Shown here in pieces: positions 34,801-44,395 of a DNA stretch of 64,000 nucleotides; the first letter of the stretch is position 1; each line of letters starts with the position of its first letter. The DNA is from Heliocidaris tuberculata. Lineage: Eukaryota > Echinodermata > Echinoidea > Camarodonta > Echinometridae. The stretch is from assembly GCA_025618425.1 (NCBI GenBank), contig CM046844.1, positions 13,080,580-13,144,579 on the forward strand, written 5' to 3'. The notes under the pieces are model-generated. The model ran no database searches. It had not been told where the DNA came from and was given only the letters and a program-made list of their open reading frames with translations. The position numbers and the translations under genes are program-made.

Positions 34801-37800
34801 AACTTGGTACTAGTATGTATCACCATACTAAGACGACCTGATTAGATTTTGGGGTATGTAGGTCAAAGGTCAAGGTCACAGGGGCTGATTTCTGAAATTT
34901 CAGTTGTTAGCCTCGTTCTCGCAATAACTCAAGAACCATTTGAGGTATGAACTTCAAACCTGGTGCTAGTATGTATCACCATAGGAAGAGGATCTGATTA
35001 GATTTTGGGGTATGTAGGTCAAATGTCAAAGGTCAGGTCAATTTTTGAAATTTCAGGTGTTAGCCTTGTTAACAAACACCATTAGATCATTAACTTCAAA
35101 CTTGGAACTAGTATGCATCACCATAATGAGACAAACTGATTAGATTTTTGTTCACGTAGGTCAAAGGTGACAGGTCATAAAGGTCATTATACAGGTGTAT
35201 GTGAAATTAATGTTTTTTTTAACTTTGTTATCACCTTATCTCAGCTATTTTGTATTCATAACTAGGTGGAGATAATGTGATCAGACTCTTGGGTTATAAG
35301 GTGCATAAGGTGTAAGGTCAAATATCAAAGAGGTCAATTAACATGTAATTAGAGGCTTTTTATTCTGGTTATCACAAGATTTCAAGAACAGTTTGAGCCA
35401 TCAACTGAATTTTTAGGTGGAGGCATGTAAGAGACGCAGTCGCATTCATCTTGGTTTTTTTTTTTTCAAAATTGGCAATTTTTTCAACTTTTCGACAACA
35501 TTCTTAACCATGTATATTGTTTTCAAAGACATTACACCTTATTAGAACGATGTAGCCCTAAAAGAGAAATATTTTTGTTGCTAATTTGAAGAACAAAATG
35601 TGATCAATTTAGCCCCTAAAGGAGAATTACCCCCAGAATATAAATGTACTTATGTTATTTATTTATTTATTTATTTATTACGTTTTATTTAAAAACAGGG
35701 TAGTCTTTTCAGAGCCTAAGGTGGTCAAAGGTGTAATATTCTTAATCATTGGCCTGTATCACTTTAGAAATGAAATATCAGAAAAGGGTTTAAATCAAGA
35801 CATTCTAGCACACAGTTTCATCTGCTAACACTTTACATGGGGGATGCCATTTTCTTGATGATATGGAGTTGTTCATGAACCATTGGAAACCGTTCCGGTC
35901 AGGAAGGTATTTTTAATCCTAGAGCTAAATTGCTTCTCTTCATTACAAAAAATCCCCATATGTGATGGAAAATATATAACAGGTGTATACATATTCTGAA
36001 ATATGAAATTTATAGATTTCTTTTTAAATTCTCTGGTTTTGCTAAATAGAAATTGATTTCTTGGGCATGTCTGGCAGAGCAGAACATAATTTATTCAACA
36101 AGCATTCTTACTATTGAAGTCCATTATCTCAAAGCAGATGAATGCATAGTTTGTCACTATTGATGCTCGGGAAAGTTATTATCCATAAATTTGAATTGAT
36201 TTGCTCCGTCTTGTATGTCATAGTATTAAAAAAATAGTCGGAGAAATATAGAACACATTTTCGTTTTTAGAATATATTTATATATCTGTTAAACATTTTA
36301 AATCTCAAATGGGATTTTGTATCAGGATTAAAGAAAGATAAGTTTGCATTCAGATTAAAATTATCTTTATGTACACATCAAGAAAATGGCAACCCCCAGA
36401 TATCGCTAGCAGACAAAAAATTTTGCTAAGAAAATCTTGATTTATACCCATCTCATATATTTTAATGCAAAACTACGTAGGACAACAAGAAGTAATAGAT
36501 TACATTTTTGAATATAAGCACACTTGTATTTTGAGGTTAATTCCCCTTTAAATAAATAATTCCTGTCCTGAAAGGGTTAAAAACACGATCCTATTCTTTG
36601 ATTCTTCTGATTATAAAGGACTACTCCATCAATCTGGAAACCATCAAGGAGTTGACTATCAAGTTCCAGCCCCAGATAGTCATCGTAGAGTCGGGAGGGG
36701 ACAACTTGGCCGCAAACTTCAGCCGAGAGCTAGCTGATTACATCATATATGTGATTGACGTAGCAGGTATCGATTCATTAAAATTGCGGTTTGTTGGTTA
36801 ACGTGTGTTTCTAAATGGAAACATTAAGTGGAATTAGTACAAAACACTCTGTCGTTATGCCACTTGTTCTGTCGCCACTCACTCTCTTCCAAATTTTTCA
36901 AAACAAAAAATTCAAAGATGCTTCAATTCCCTAACGCCTCAGTCCACTATAATTACCTCCAACCATGGGCGCAAATCCAGGGGGGACAGGGGGAAATGTC
37001 CCCCCCCCCCCCCCACCTTTTTGAAAATAGGCAAATGTCCCCCCCCCCCCACCTTTTTGAATAACCTGCTTGTCAGAGAATTTTGGAGGCAAATGTCCCC
37101 CCCCCCCCCCCCCTTTTTGAATAACCTTCTTTTTTTTTTTTTTTTCCTGCTTGTCAGAGAATTTGGGAGGCGAATGTCCCCCCCCAAATTTCAAAATGGA
37201 TTTGCTCCACTGCCTCCAACGGCATGCTAGCAACCACAGTAAACTCCTACCAAGGGCACCCACTGCTGACCATAACCCTGCTATTTGCTATCAAACTGTA
37301 TTCTGTGATTAGTTACTGATAGGTTGTAGAAAACGTTACCGAGTGTCTTACAGAAACTGTCCAGATTTGTGACAAAGTGATTATCATTTTACAAAATGTA
37401 AGACAGAGTAGGATCTGTTTTTGTTTTGGGAGGACCTGTAACAACATGTTTATACTATTTACTATTACTATAAGGAAAAGGTGCTTACGAGAAAACTGGA
37501 AATTGATGATATTTTAGTGTTCATCAAATACAAGAGTTGTCTCCAATCATGTCATAGTTGAAGGACAAATTTGCCAATTTGAGATGTCTCAACTTTCAAG
37601 CACTTTCTTATTGTTCGACTGTTTTGTTCAGTGCACACCATTCTGTTTCTCTGATTTTTACCTGTTTCTACCCAAGTCAACTTCTTAGCAAGGTTCAATT
37701 GCCCTTTCAGTAATCACTTTTTACTCCCTTGTTTCTATGGCAACCAGGTGGAGATAAAGTACCCAGGAAGGGTGGTCCTGGTATCACTCAAAGTGACCTT

Positions 37801-37977
37801 CTAGTCATCAACAAGACTGATCTCGCCGAAGCAGTTGGTTCTGATCTTGAGGTGATGAGAAGAGATGCAGACTTGATGAGGCAAAAAGGACCCACCATCT
37901 TCTCACAGGCTAAACACATGGTGGGGGTGGAAGACATCGCTAATCGTATAGTGGCTTCATATCTCACTACCTGCTGA
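28772..37977 (+). CDS. UREG: Urease accessory protein UreG (nickel-transfer GTPase), complete six-exon gene
   Basis: UreG is a cytosolic SIMIBI-class GTPase that carries nickel to apo-urease with UreF and UreH/UreD. The assembled exons are 28772-28814, 30743-30882, 32190-32314, 33608-33704, 36619-36766 and 37748-37977. All introns are GT-AG and all phases agree, giving 260 residues and a TGA stop. Residues 25-40 are histidine-rich ([16 protein letters not shown]), a likely metal-binding extension like that of plant UreG. The P-loop GGPVGSGKT is at about 69-77, the ETGGCPH motif with the Cys-Pro-His metal site at about 124-130, ESGGDN at about 159-164 and the guanine-specificity motif NKTD at 206-209. 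The C-terminal G-domain is complete. The start is the first ATG of a short exon in good context, and it joins in phase to exon 2. No urease or other accessory gene is visible nearby. Introns are full of transposable elements but the coding exons look intact. Family assignment is very secure; exon 1 is slightly less so. Confidence 0.93.
29354..29665. mobile_element. MITE with ggctaactcggcact termini in UreG intron 1
   Basis: Ends ggctaactcggcact and agtgccgagttagcc are exact inverted repeats of 15 bases, about 310 bases apart. The interior is non-coding. Confidence 0.75.
30130..30525 (+). repeat. 200-bp tandem duplication in UreG intron 1
   Basis: The block agatctaacttgtta.aggt, gtagtgattgcaaatttaaa and cgtttgctac at 30150-30320 recurs at 30350-30520 with point differences. 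It resembles the arms of the AGGG/TTAA elements (compare 60900-61050). Confidence 0.65.
30743..30882 (+). CDS. UREG: UreG exon 2 (histidine-rich region)
   Basis: The acceptor ttttgcag precedes GGGGCAAT, and the donor is CAG|gtgaga. Encodes the His/Gly-rich stretch and then [19 protein letters not shown], which leads into the first strand of the G domain. It ends in phase 0. Confidence 0.88.
30955..31065 (+). repeat. (AAT/GAT)n microsatellite in UreG intron 2
   Basis: An imperfect trinucleotide array (ataataatg, gatgatgg) directly downstream of the exon 2 donor. Confidence 0.8.
31750..31930 (+). repeat. Poly-G-rich cluster in UreG intron 2
   Basis: Four G-runs of 10 or more within 180 bases, compatible with G-quadruplex formation on the + (coding) strand. 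The glycine-rich frames here are artefacts. Confidence 0.7.
32190..32314 (+). CDS. UREG: UreG exon 3 (P-loop)
   Basis: The acceptor is atttcacag and the donor gtaagt. Encodes [20 protein letters not shown] through VVTNDIFT. The Walker A motif GPVGSGKT and the [11 protein letters not shown] block are signatures of UreG. Two leftover bases join exon 4 to make lysine. Confidence 0.95.
32679..33343. mobile_element. TIR element related to 3817-5401, in UreG intron 3
   Basis: Ends tgacccttcaccacaaaacg and cgttttgtggtggagggtca are inverted repeats of about 30 bases. The same TGACCC...CACCACAAAAC pattern ends the element at 3817. 665 bases, non-coding. Confidence 0.75.
33382..33577. mobile_element. 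Small foldback element next to UreG exon 4
   Basis: tgtaaaactagaaacttttatg at the left is mirrored by gcaaaagttgctggtttcac at the right. The interior has cgcgaaa-type palindromes like the element at 214-412. It ends about 30 bases before the exon 4 acceptor. Confidence 0.5.
33608..33704 (+). CDS. UREG: UreG exon 4 (CPH metal site)
   Basis: The acceptor is tgattgttag and the donor gttagt. Encodes [20 protein letters not shown] followed by [12 protein letters not shown]. The Cys-Pro-His triad is the conserved nickel/zinc site that controls GTP-dependent dimerisation in UreG. A short TIR-like repeat (33382-33577) ends only about 30 bases upstream of the acceptor. Confidence 0.94.
34359..35453 (+). 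mobile_element. Dispersed element with tandem AGGTCA arrays, copy 2 (nested)
   Basis: Opens ttatgcctccgcccaccaaa and ends with ggtggaggcatgtaag and cgcagtcgcattcatcttg. It contains four to five tandem units of about 165 bases. Several units carry AGGTCAAAGGTCAAGGTCA (for example 34704-34722 and 34860-34878), that is DR1 and DR0 arrangements of the nuclear-receptor half site. It is inserted inside the MITE at 34131-36576. Non-coding. Confidence 0.88.
34704..34722 (+). promoter_or_regulatory. DR1/DR0 AGGTCA motif inside a repeat
   Basis: AGGTCA-A-AGGTCA is a perfect DR1, the preferred site of HNF4 and RXR-type receptors in animals, immediately followed by a third AGGTCA. Others are at 34860-34878, with degenerate versions near 34535, 35025 and 35157. 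Location in a UreG intron allows a regulatory role, but none is shown. Confidence 0.45.
35620..36547. mobile_element. TTAA-family element AGGAGAATTACCCC, nested
   Basis: TIRs AGGAGAATTACCCC and the inverse of AGGGGAATTAACC. The right flank is TTAA (36548-36551) and the left flank is a mutated CTAA. It is inserted in the 3' part of the MITE at 34131-36576. The (TTTA)n tract near 35660 is internal. Confidence 0.75.
36619..36766 (+). CDS. UREG: UreG exon 5
   Basis: The acceptor is ttctgattataaag and the donor gtatcg. Encodes [16 protein letters not shown], then [16 protein letters not shown] and [14 protein letters not shown], the central G-domain strands. It lies only 40 bases downstream of the end of a nested transposable-element stack filling intron 4, so the acceptor region is short of unique sequence. 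Confidence 0.94.
36960..37240. repeat. Poly-C/poly-T tract repeat in UreG intron 5
   Basis: Three tandem segments of 60-80 bases each carry aatgtcccccccccc...ctttttgaataacctgcttg. The proline- and glycine-rich frames on both strands are artefacts. Confidence 0.7.
37748..37977 (+). CDS. UREG: UreG exon 6 (NKTD motif, stop codon)
   Basis: The acceptor is tatggcaaccag. Encodes [25 protein letters not shown] (G4 motif), the C-terminal helices and VASYLTTC before TGA at 37975-37977. This matches the normal end of UreG proteins, so the gene is complete. Confidence 0.95.
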
Positions 37978-38165
37978 CCATGAAGAAGATACTGTTGCTT
38001 TCACACTTGTGCCCTGCAAAGACCAGTTTGGACTTTGTCTAGACCAAGAGATCTGTGTTGAGACTGTGTTGGAAAGACTTATATCTACCTTCAGACAAGT
38101 TTAACCCTATTCTCACTATGAAGATGACGGACAGAGAGAGTGGACAAAATTAACAAAGTTCTCCT

Positions 38166-38570
38166 CATTCTACCCTTCACAATAGACCGGTTCTGTAATG
38201 TATTCAAATTTATGCACATTTCTTCTCTGAGCACCTAGTGACGAGCTATTCCATTAACCTGCTTTTTATGAATGAGCCTCAATGCTTGGAATCCAGATTG
38301 CATACATTACTTGTTGCTATGTCTGGCAAGCCTCGGGCAAGCTTCAGGTTTTTCGAGAACAATTTTTGTTTGAAAGGTTGTATAAAATTTGAATACATTA
38401 CCGAACTAGTCTATTGCTCTGGTAGACAAAAGAACATCCCTTCGCTGCTTATTATGTAAAATCAGTAGAACAGGTAAATATGCAAGAGACACCTGTTCTA
38501 CATATTTTTACAGAATAGCAGTGAAGGGATGTTCTTTTGACTACCAGAACCATTGTGAAGGGTAGAATGA
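38166..38570. repeat. Inverted repeat downstream of UreG
   Basis: The outer arms cattctacccttcacaata (38166) and ttgtgaagggtagaatg (38553), and the inner arms tggtagacaaaagaacatcc (38422) and ggatgttcttttgactacca (38527), are inverted to each other. The centre shares sequence with 42620-42860 and 43045-43265. Confidence 0.75.
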
Positions 38571-38812
38571 AGGGTTGATTATTTTGTAAACCCTCTTTGT
38601 CCATCATTTTCACAGTGTCTAACCAAGGAGCTTCGAAAGCTGGAGTTTCAACTGGCAACAAATTATCTCAAGCAGCTGCTCCTTTCTAAGGATGCACAAA
38701 AGAATCTACAGGCCTTTGATGTCCGATGTTCAATGCCGCCAACTTCATGGGAAAGCTTGAGTAGTGATTTTTGTCACAAATGAAATATCGAGAATATTTC
38801 ACTTTTTATTTG

Positions 38813-38818
38813 AATAAA
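38813..38818 (+). promoter_or_regulatory. Candidate polyadenylation signal of UreG
   Basis: An AATAAA hexamer sits about 835 bases after the UreG stop. The intervening 3' region contains an inverted repeat (38166-38570), so a 3' UTR reaching this point would carry a long hairpin. Only the hexamer supports the site. Confidence 0.25.
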
Positions 38819-38819
38819 C

Positions 38820-40590
38820 AGAGTGAAATTTTCACATATGATAAAATTGAATACAAAAGCCTAATTGTGTCCAGAAATTTGGCTATATTGTATGATAGTA
38901 GTTTCAATTTGTGGAAAAAAAGTAAAATTTTACAATCCTAAAATCCCAATTTGACACTCTTCCGATTACTCCCTGCAAACGAAAATAAAAATTGCAATTG
39001 TTCAAGTACAGTTAATTATGATGTTATATGTCAGATTAGTGCCCACACATGCCCAGTCGCGCAATTTTGATTCATATATCAGGGAATTTTGTACAATTTC
39101 TTTTTCGCTTGCCCCCAGTAAAGGTAAGCACTGTGAACTGCTCATATCATCAGACTAGTGACAGCGAAAAGTAATTATTAAAAAAACATATTTTCCTTTG
39201 AAAATGGCCCGTAAGTTTGCAGCCAGGCAGGAATTTTTTTGGTCTTCTTATCTGCAAGGAAGATCCAGTTAAGCACATGCCTGACATATTTTTCCTTGGT
39301 GGCATCGAACATGGTTCAAAGGGAATGAGCTACATGTGACTCCAGCTCTTGAAGCTCCTTGGTCTAACTGGGCTTTTTGAGAGCAAGTATTTACGGAAGG
39401 AGGGGGGGGGGGGGGGGTCAATATGACCGATGCTCAAGACTACAGTGACTTCATCTGAATTTGAAAACTTGACATCAGTTTTCTTCATCGTCCCAGCGCA
39501 TCAGCATCGCCCATGTTTCCCAATCTTTCATCCTCATCACCTCAACTCCCTTTTCAACTTCATCTGATGCTTTGTGAAATTTGTCACTATAACATCATTC
39601 ATAATTGAACATAATTTCCAACATCAACCTAATTGACTAAACTCTCTTTGCATTTGTAATGGTGATCTATTGCAGATTCAGATTTCTCTTTGAACAGCAG
39701 TGGCTTACTGCTCTAAAACATTGCCATGTTTTGTCATATATATATATATATATATATATACATACATGTATCATGTCTTGAAATCATTTTTATTAAAGTT
39801 TCCTTTGTATAACATTTCTTGCAACAATGTTTGTTGATTTTGATAATTAAAGTAAGCGATAGAAATGATAAATTGCTTGTGATAATCGATTTTTGTAACA
39901 TCTCGGCTAAAAGTCGTTTGTCTAAATTGAAGCATACCCTCCATATCTAGCAATAAATTTGCTAGTGGTTACCTGAAGTTTATGGCAAACCTTGAAAAAA
40001 TGTTAAAAGTTTAAAGTTAAAGGGAAGCTTGAGTTCTGGGAAAAGTAAAAAATAATTTGTGAGCTTTCTCATTCTTATTGAGATAGTTTGGAAGATTATC
40101 ATAGTAGATATGTCCCCAGAAAAGGATTGCTCTTCAAATGCCCTAAAATTCAAAATATGACAAACGTTTGGGAAGAACATTTGTGTGTAGTCCCATATAC
40201 ACATTTCTGTGTGCAGTGCATGTGACTCTCAGCAGGATTGAGTCAATTGCTTATCATTTTGGTGATTACAAAACCTTACAGCATACACCAATTCTTATGC
40301 GCTATATAATCAACCTTTCCCAATTGCTTTGAGACAGATTCTTTCACAATTCAATCTCATGACCAGAACTCGGCTTTATATTTAAATGTCATTTAATATG
40401 CAAATGAGATTATTCCAAAATAATGGTGTCCCATAGATACTTTTTGTTCAAGTTATTTTCAATATATGTACCTCTAGTCTAGAGATAATTCAGTGAAAAC
40501 CTGGTGAAGTTCTAATTCAGTATGGGGGAGATCTATCTATAAGCCAATAATTGATTAGATATTTTTTCAAATAACATTTGATCTGCTTAC
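38820..40590. other. Intergenic, no gene recognised
   Basis: Unique-looking AT-rich DNA with a poly-G run near 39400 and the TA tract. Short frames on the - strand (39771-40204) have no domain, no splice context and AT-driven composition. Confidence 0.5.
39735..39762 (+). repeat. (TA)n microsatellite
   Basis: About 12 TA dinucleotides. Confidence 0.9.
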
Positions 40591-40829
40591 ATAGGCTGCA
40601 CCAGGGGGGGGGGGGCACAAAGGAGGCCATAGCCCCCCCCCCCCCCCCCCTGTTTAGGAAAAAAAAAGGGAAACATGAAAACATTTATTTCACAGGAAAA
40701 TGCAACCAAATTGCTCTTAAAATCTAATAAATAAAGGAGAATTTTTCAGAAATTTTCTCACTCGGTCACAATATTGTTAGGTAGACATCTGAAGCAACTG
40801 TCAAAGGTAAACAAAACTAACATTAGAGC

Positions 40830-41148
40830 CAGGCGCGCCGGAAGCAATTCTGGATTGGGGGGGGCAAACAACCCAGGGGGCTCACTATTTTGGAGGGGGA
40901 GGGGGCTCATGTCAAAAATTTTCGGAGGTGACCAGAGGTGTACGCAGAATTTTTTTTTGGGGGGGGGACAAGACGCGTAAAAATTTTCGAAGAAACTCGA
41001 AAGCGAGATAGCGAAGCAACAGAGCTGGTTACGAGCACTGGCGTAAATCACACATATAATCTTTTATTTTGCGAGCGAGCGAAAAATAACCACTTTTCTA
41101 AGTTAATATTTTCATTCCAACTCTTCTTCTTTTTCTTCTTCTTCCTCT

Positions 41149-41182
<34 letters not shown>

Positions 41183-41272
41183 GGGGGGGGCGAAAATGCA
41201 TTTTGCCCCCCCACTTTTTCGTTTGGGGGCGACTGCCCCTGCCCCCCCCCCCCCCCGCTTCCGGCGCCTATG
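40830..41272. mobile_element. hAT-like MITE, copy 1, 8-bp target duplication
   Basis: Ends CAGGCGCGCCGGAAGC and CTTCCGGCGCCTATG are flanked by ATTAGAGC on both sides (40822-40829, 41273-41280). The 8-bp duplication and CA...TG ends suit hAT-type transposition. The interior has poly-G, poly-T and poly-C tracts and a conserved gcgagatagcgaagcaacag segment. Non-coding. Confidence 0.88.
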
Positions 41273-41489
41273 ATTAGAGCATATGTAAAGTTGTACATGG
41301 CGAATGTGAATCCTCTCTTTTATTATGCATGGAAATTGAATTTAAATATCTTCAAACATATAAATCAATATGCATGAATTACATGTACATGTATAAAGAA
41401 TTTAGCTGTCCAAACATTAAAATCAAAACGCATCGATTGAAAAATGCTTATGACACTACCAGAGATACAAAATTAAGTTAAATCAAAAT

Positions 41490-41880
41490 CACAGGCATAC
41501 AGGGCGGGGGCTGCAGCCCCCAGAAATGTTTTTTAAAGTTCCAGTATTAGGGCAACCACTTACATTTGGGCATTGAATATGTGATTTCTGTACATTTGCA
41601 CTACAAAAAGTGTCAAAATTTGTGCGTGCTCGCTCGCGAACTGGAAAATCGATATTTGGGCAAAAGGTGTTGGCCCCCTCGCCAAAATACGCCTATAATT
41701 ACTTGCAAATTATGAATACATGTACATGGGTGAAAGGAGCATCAGACATCCTACCCACCCCAACCCTTCTGACTCAAATTAGGACCTGCAAAAGGATTTT
41801 TTTTTTCTTGATCACCATTGGTTCAGATGTTTTGTGCCCCCCCCCCTAGTTCAAAAAGTCTGGCTACGCCAGTGTCTGCT
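41490..41880. repeat. Degenerate repeat with cgccaaaatacgcctataat and poly-C end
   Basis: Shares gctgcagcccccagaa and poly-C/ggctacgcc-type ends with other 'gtggcgtag' repeats in the window. Open frames are not gene-like. Confidence 0.4.
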
Positions 41881-42329
41881 TATACTGGAAATGGTAACGT
41901 ACAGGGCATCCCCATACATATCTCCATCTTCTAGTAAGTAAAGGAAACTGGTCAGACTGGATGAAATTATGCTTTTCCTGTCACATTTAGCCTACTGTAT
42001 TTATTCAATACATGTACTGTAAAACGATGGAGATTTATCCATTTGAATATTTGGAAGGGGTGGGCTAAGTAACTGAAATGAATTGAAATTCAAATAACAC
42101 TGGTCTACATAAAATGCCTCTTGAACAAAAACAGTCAAACTAAGACTAATTTGGGTTCATTGAAAATGAAAAAGATGATTGGCTCAGGTTTTTAAGATAT
42201 TGACATTTTCATATTTCATGTGTAATATATATATACACATGTATATCGGTCCCCATGCTGTACATACTGGGTATATAAGGCAACAACATGTTGCTCTTTT
42301 GCTTCTTATTATAATGACTCATAATTGAA

Positions 42330-42960
42330 ACTCATATCAGACTAAAATTATTACATTGCAAAGTTGAAGGATGTCAAATTTGTTCGGAGTAAGTTTTATA
42401 ACGTTCTTTCAAATATTATTTTCACAATAACGTGTGAAATATAGTTTTGCGTTTTTACAAATCAAGGTAAAAAAATCTGAGTGTATACCAGTAATTAATT
42501 CAGAACACAACAACTGCCATTGTGCATTGCAGCTGAATTCTATGGTCCCTCTTGTTACCAAGAGTCATGAATTACAAATTGCTCTGGGTTATGGTGCTGT
42601 GGATTTTCAGGTATACATAGTGGCAATAGACTGGTTCTGTAATGTATTCAAAATTATGCACATTTCTTCTCTGAGTACCTAGTGATGAGCTATTCCATTA
42701 ACCTGCTTTTTAGAAATGAGCCTCAATGCTTGGAATCCAATTTGCATACATCACTTGTTGCTATGTCCGGCAAGCTTTCAGGTTGTCAAGAACAACCTTT
42801 GTTTGAAAGGTATGTATAAATTTTGCTTACATTACCGAAGCGGTATATTGTGTTCTGAAATAATTACTGGTACACGCAAATTTTTCTGCCTTGATTTATC
42901 AAAAAGAGAGACTATATCATGCATGCGTTATTGTGAGGATAATATTTGAAAGGTCATAAA
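42330..42960. mobile_element. Foldback element, copy 2 (related to 10139-10600)
   Basis: The left part matches 10139-10420 in the same orientation (ttgaaggatgtcaaatttgt, agtaattaattcagaacaca). The right part holds the inverse (ttgtgttctgaaataattac). The loop carries sequence also found at 38180-38400 and 43045-43265 (attccattaacctgctttt). Confidence 0.65.
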
Positions 42961-43044
42961 ACTTACCCCAAATTGAAACAAAATTAAAAATGACATTCTC
43001 ATAAAATTTCCTTTAGGAAGATGGCTTGGGTCAAAGTCCATCCT

Positions 43045-43265
43045 TCCAATAGACTTGTTCACAAAGCTATTCAAATTTATGGATGTTTCTTTCCTGGGGA
43101 CCTAGTAACGAGATATTCCATTAACCTGTTATTAACGAATGAACTACAATACTTGGAATCCAGTTTGCATGCATTACTTGTTGCTATGTCTGACAAGCCT
43201 CTGACAAGCTTTCAGGTTGTCAAGAGCAACCTTTGTTTTAAAAGTATGCATAAAATTTGAATATA
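43045..43265 (+). repeat. Third copy of the attccattaacctg repeat
   Basis: cagtttgcatgcattacttg, gctatgtctgacaagcctc and ttcaggttgtcaagagcaac are shared with 42620-42860 and 38200-38400. Confidence 0.7.
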
Positions 43266-43296
43266 TTTGTGAACAGATATTGACAGCAGTGTGTAC

Positions 43297-43600
43297 CAGG
43301 GTCGGATCCAGGATTTTGTAAAAAAGGGGGGGGGGGGCACACAAATGCAGGGCTCTCAACTTTGGGGAAACTGCTTAGAGGGAGATTCTTATTTTTTTTT
43401 CTTCTCGCCAGCCCTCCAAAAGTCGCTCAGTGGGGGGTGGGGGTTATCAGAATTTATGGGGTCCAGTTTTCCTCCATAATTCTATGAGCAAAAAAAAAAA
43501 AGGTTATCAGTTCTAAAAGGGGGCACAATGTATACTTTTCTTCAAAAGAGGGGGGCACAGGCCGGGATTGCCCCCCCCCCCCCCTAAATCCGCCACTGGT
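43297..43600. mobile_element. ggcggatcca repeat, copy 2, with possible 7-bp target duplication
   Basis: Runs agggtcggatccaggatttt to ctaaatccgccactg, with GTGTACC directly before and after. The internal tcaactttggggaaactgct and agaggggggcacaggccggg segments match 26537-26940. Confidence 0.7.
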
Positions 43601-43734
43601 GTGTACCCTTCAGCATGTGGTGTATGAAGTACATGTACTACCATCAATTTGGTGAATCGATTGTGACGTATTCATGGTCAATTCTCCCATTTGTCCAACA
43701 ACAAAATATCCTTGAATTCCGGTTTTCTCAATAA

Positions 43735-43930
43735 TAGTGATAATAACAACAACAATGAGACTAATAATAATAATAATACATAATAATGGTTACTTGTGTA
43801 GCACTCGTGTCCGTCATAGATACTGCTTCTGGTGCTCAGATACTACGTATTGCCGGACATAATGTCGTGCAAACCCCCTCACTCCCCCTTCTCTGCTTCT
43901 GATTCTCTTCTTAATAAATAGTCATCTTGA
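43735..43930 (+). repeat. (AAT)n-rich repeat with gtgtagcactcgtgtccgtc
   Basis: A trinucleotide tract followed by a stretch resembling the 3' ends of dispersed elements. Not coding. Confidence 0.4.
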
Positions 43931-44189
43931 TAAAAGTCTACAAGTGCCTCTTTATTATGATTATATCAATAAGTAATATACATGTACAGGTATGTAATCA
44001 ATGAAAATCATGCTTCCTTTATAATGGATAATAGACAATGATAGATGCTAAATACAACTCTCTATACATGTTTTATTTTATTTATTAAAGGAAGATTACG
44101 TTCTGCTAAAATGCGAAAATGATTTGTAAGCTTTCTTATGCTTTGTATTCCCATGTAGCTATATCACATCAATATGTTGTAAGTAGACG

Positions 44190-44395
44190 CGGCCCTGTTT
44201 CATAAAACTTGCTATCAGGAACAATTAAGTTGCCATGCTTGTTATAAGCTACTCAGTGAAATCATTGCACTATTTTGATTGGCTGTGGTAAATTTGTCAT
44301 AGAAATGTGGCAGATATTGATAACAAGGTTTATTATTTACTTGCGATCGACCGGATCATCAGACGCAAGTCTTATTAAGACAGGGCCCGGCTCTA
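44190..44395. mobile_element. Short MITE (ccctgtttcataaaacttgc ... gacagggccc)
   Basis: The cggccctgtttcataaaactt end and a ggcccgg end, with internal ttgataacaagg, match the family seen again inside 61965-62360. About 200 bases, non-coding. Confidence 0.5.

Larger units (their letters stand above)
34131..36576. mobile_element. piggyBac-like MITE copy 2, split by two nested elements (UreG intron 4)
   Basis: Same family as 4836-5243: it begins CCCTTTCGAGACA and ends TGTCCTGAAAGGG, with TTAA on both sides (34126-34129 with one extra A, and 36577-36580). Removing 34359-35453 and 35620-36547 restores a contiguous copy colinear with 4836-5243. The right end is only about 40 bases from UreG exon 5. 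Confidence 0.85.

Noticed and set aside
36828..37263. Proline- and glycine-rich frames in UreG intron 5
   Set aside because: Poly-C tract repeats. The UreG exons on both sides join in phase without them.
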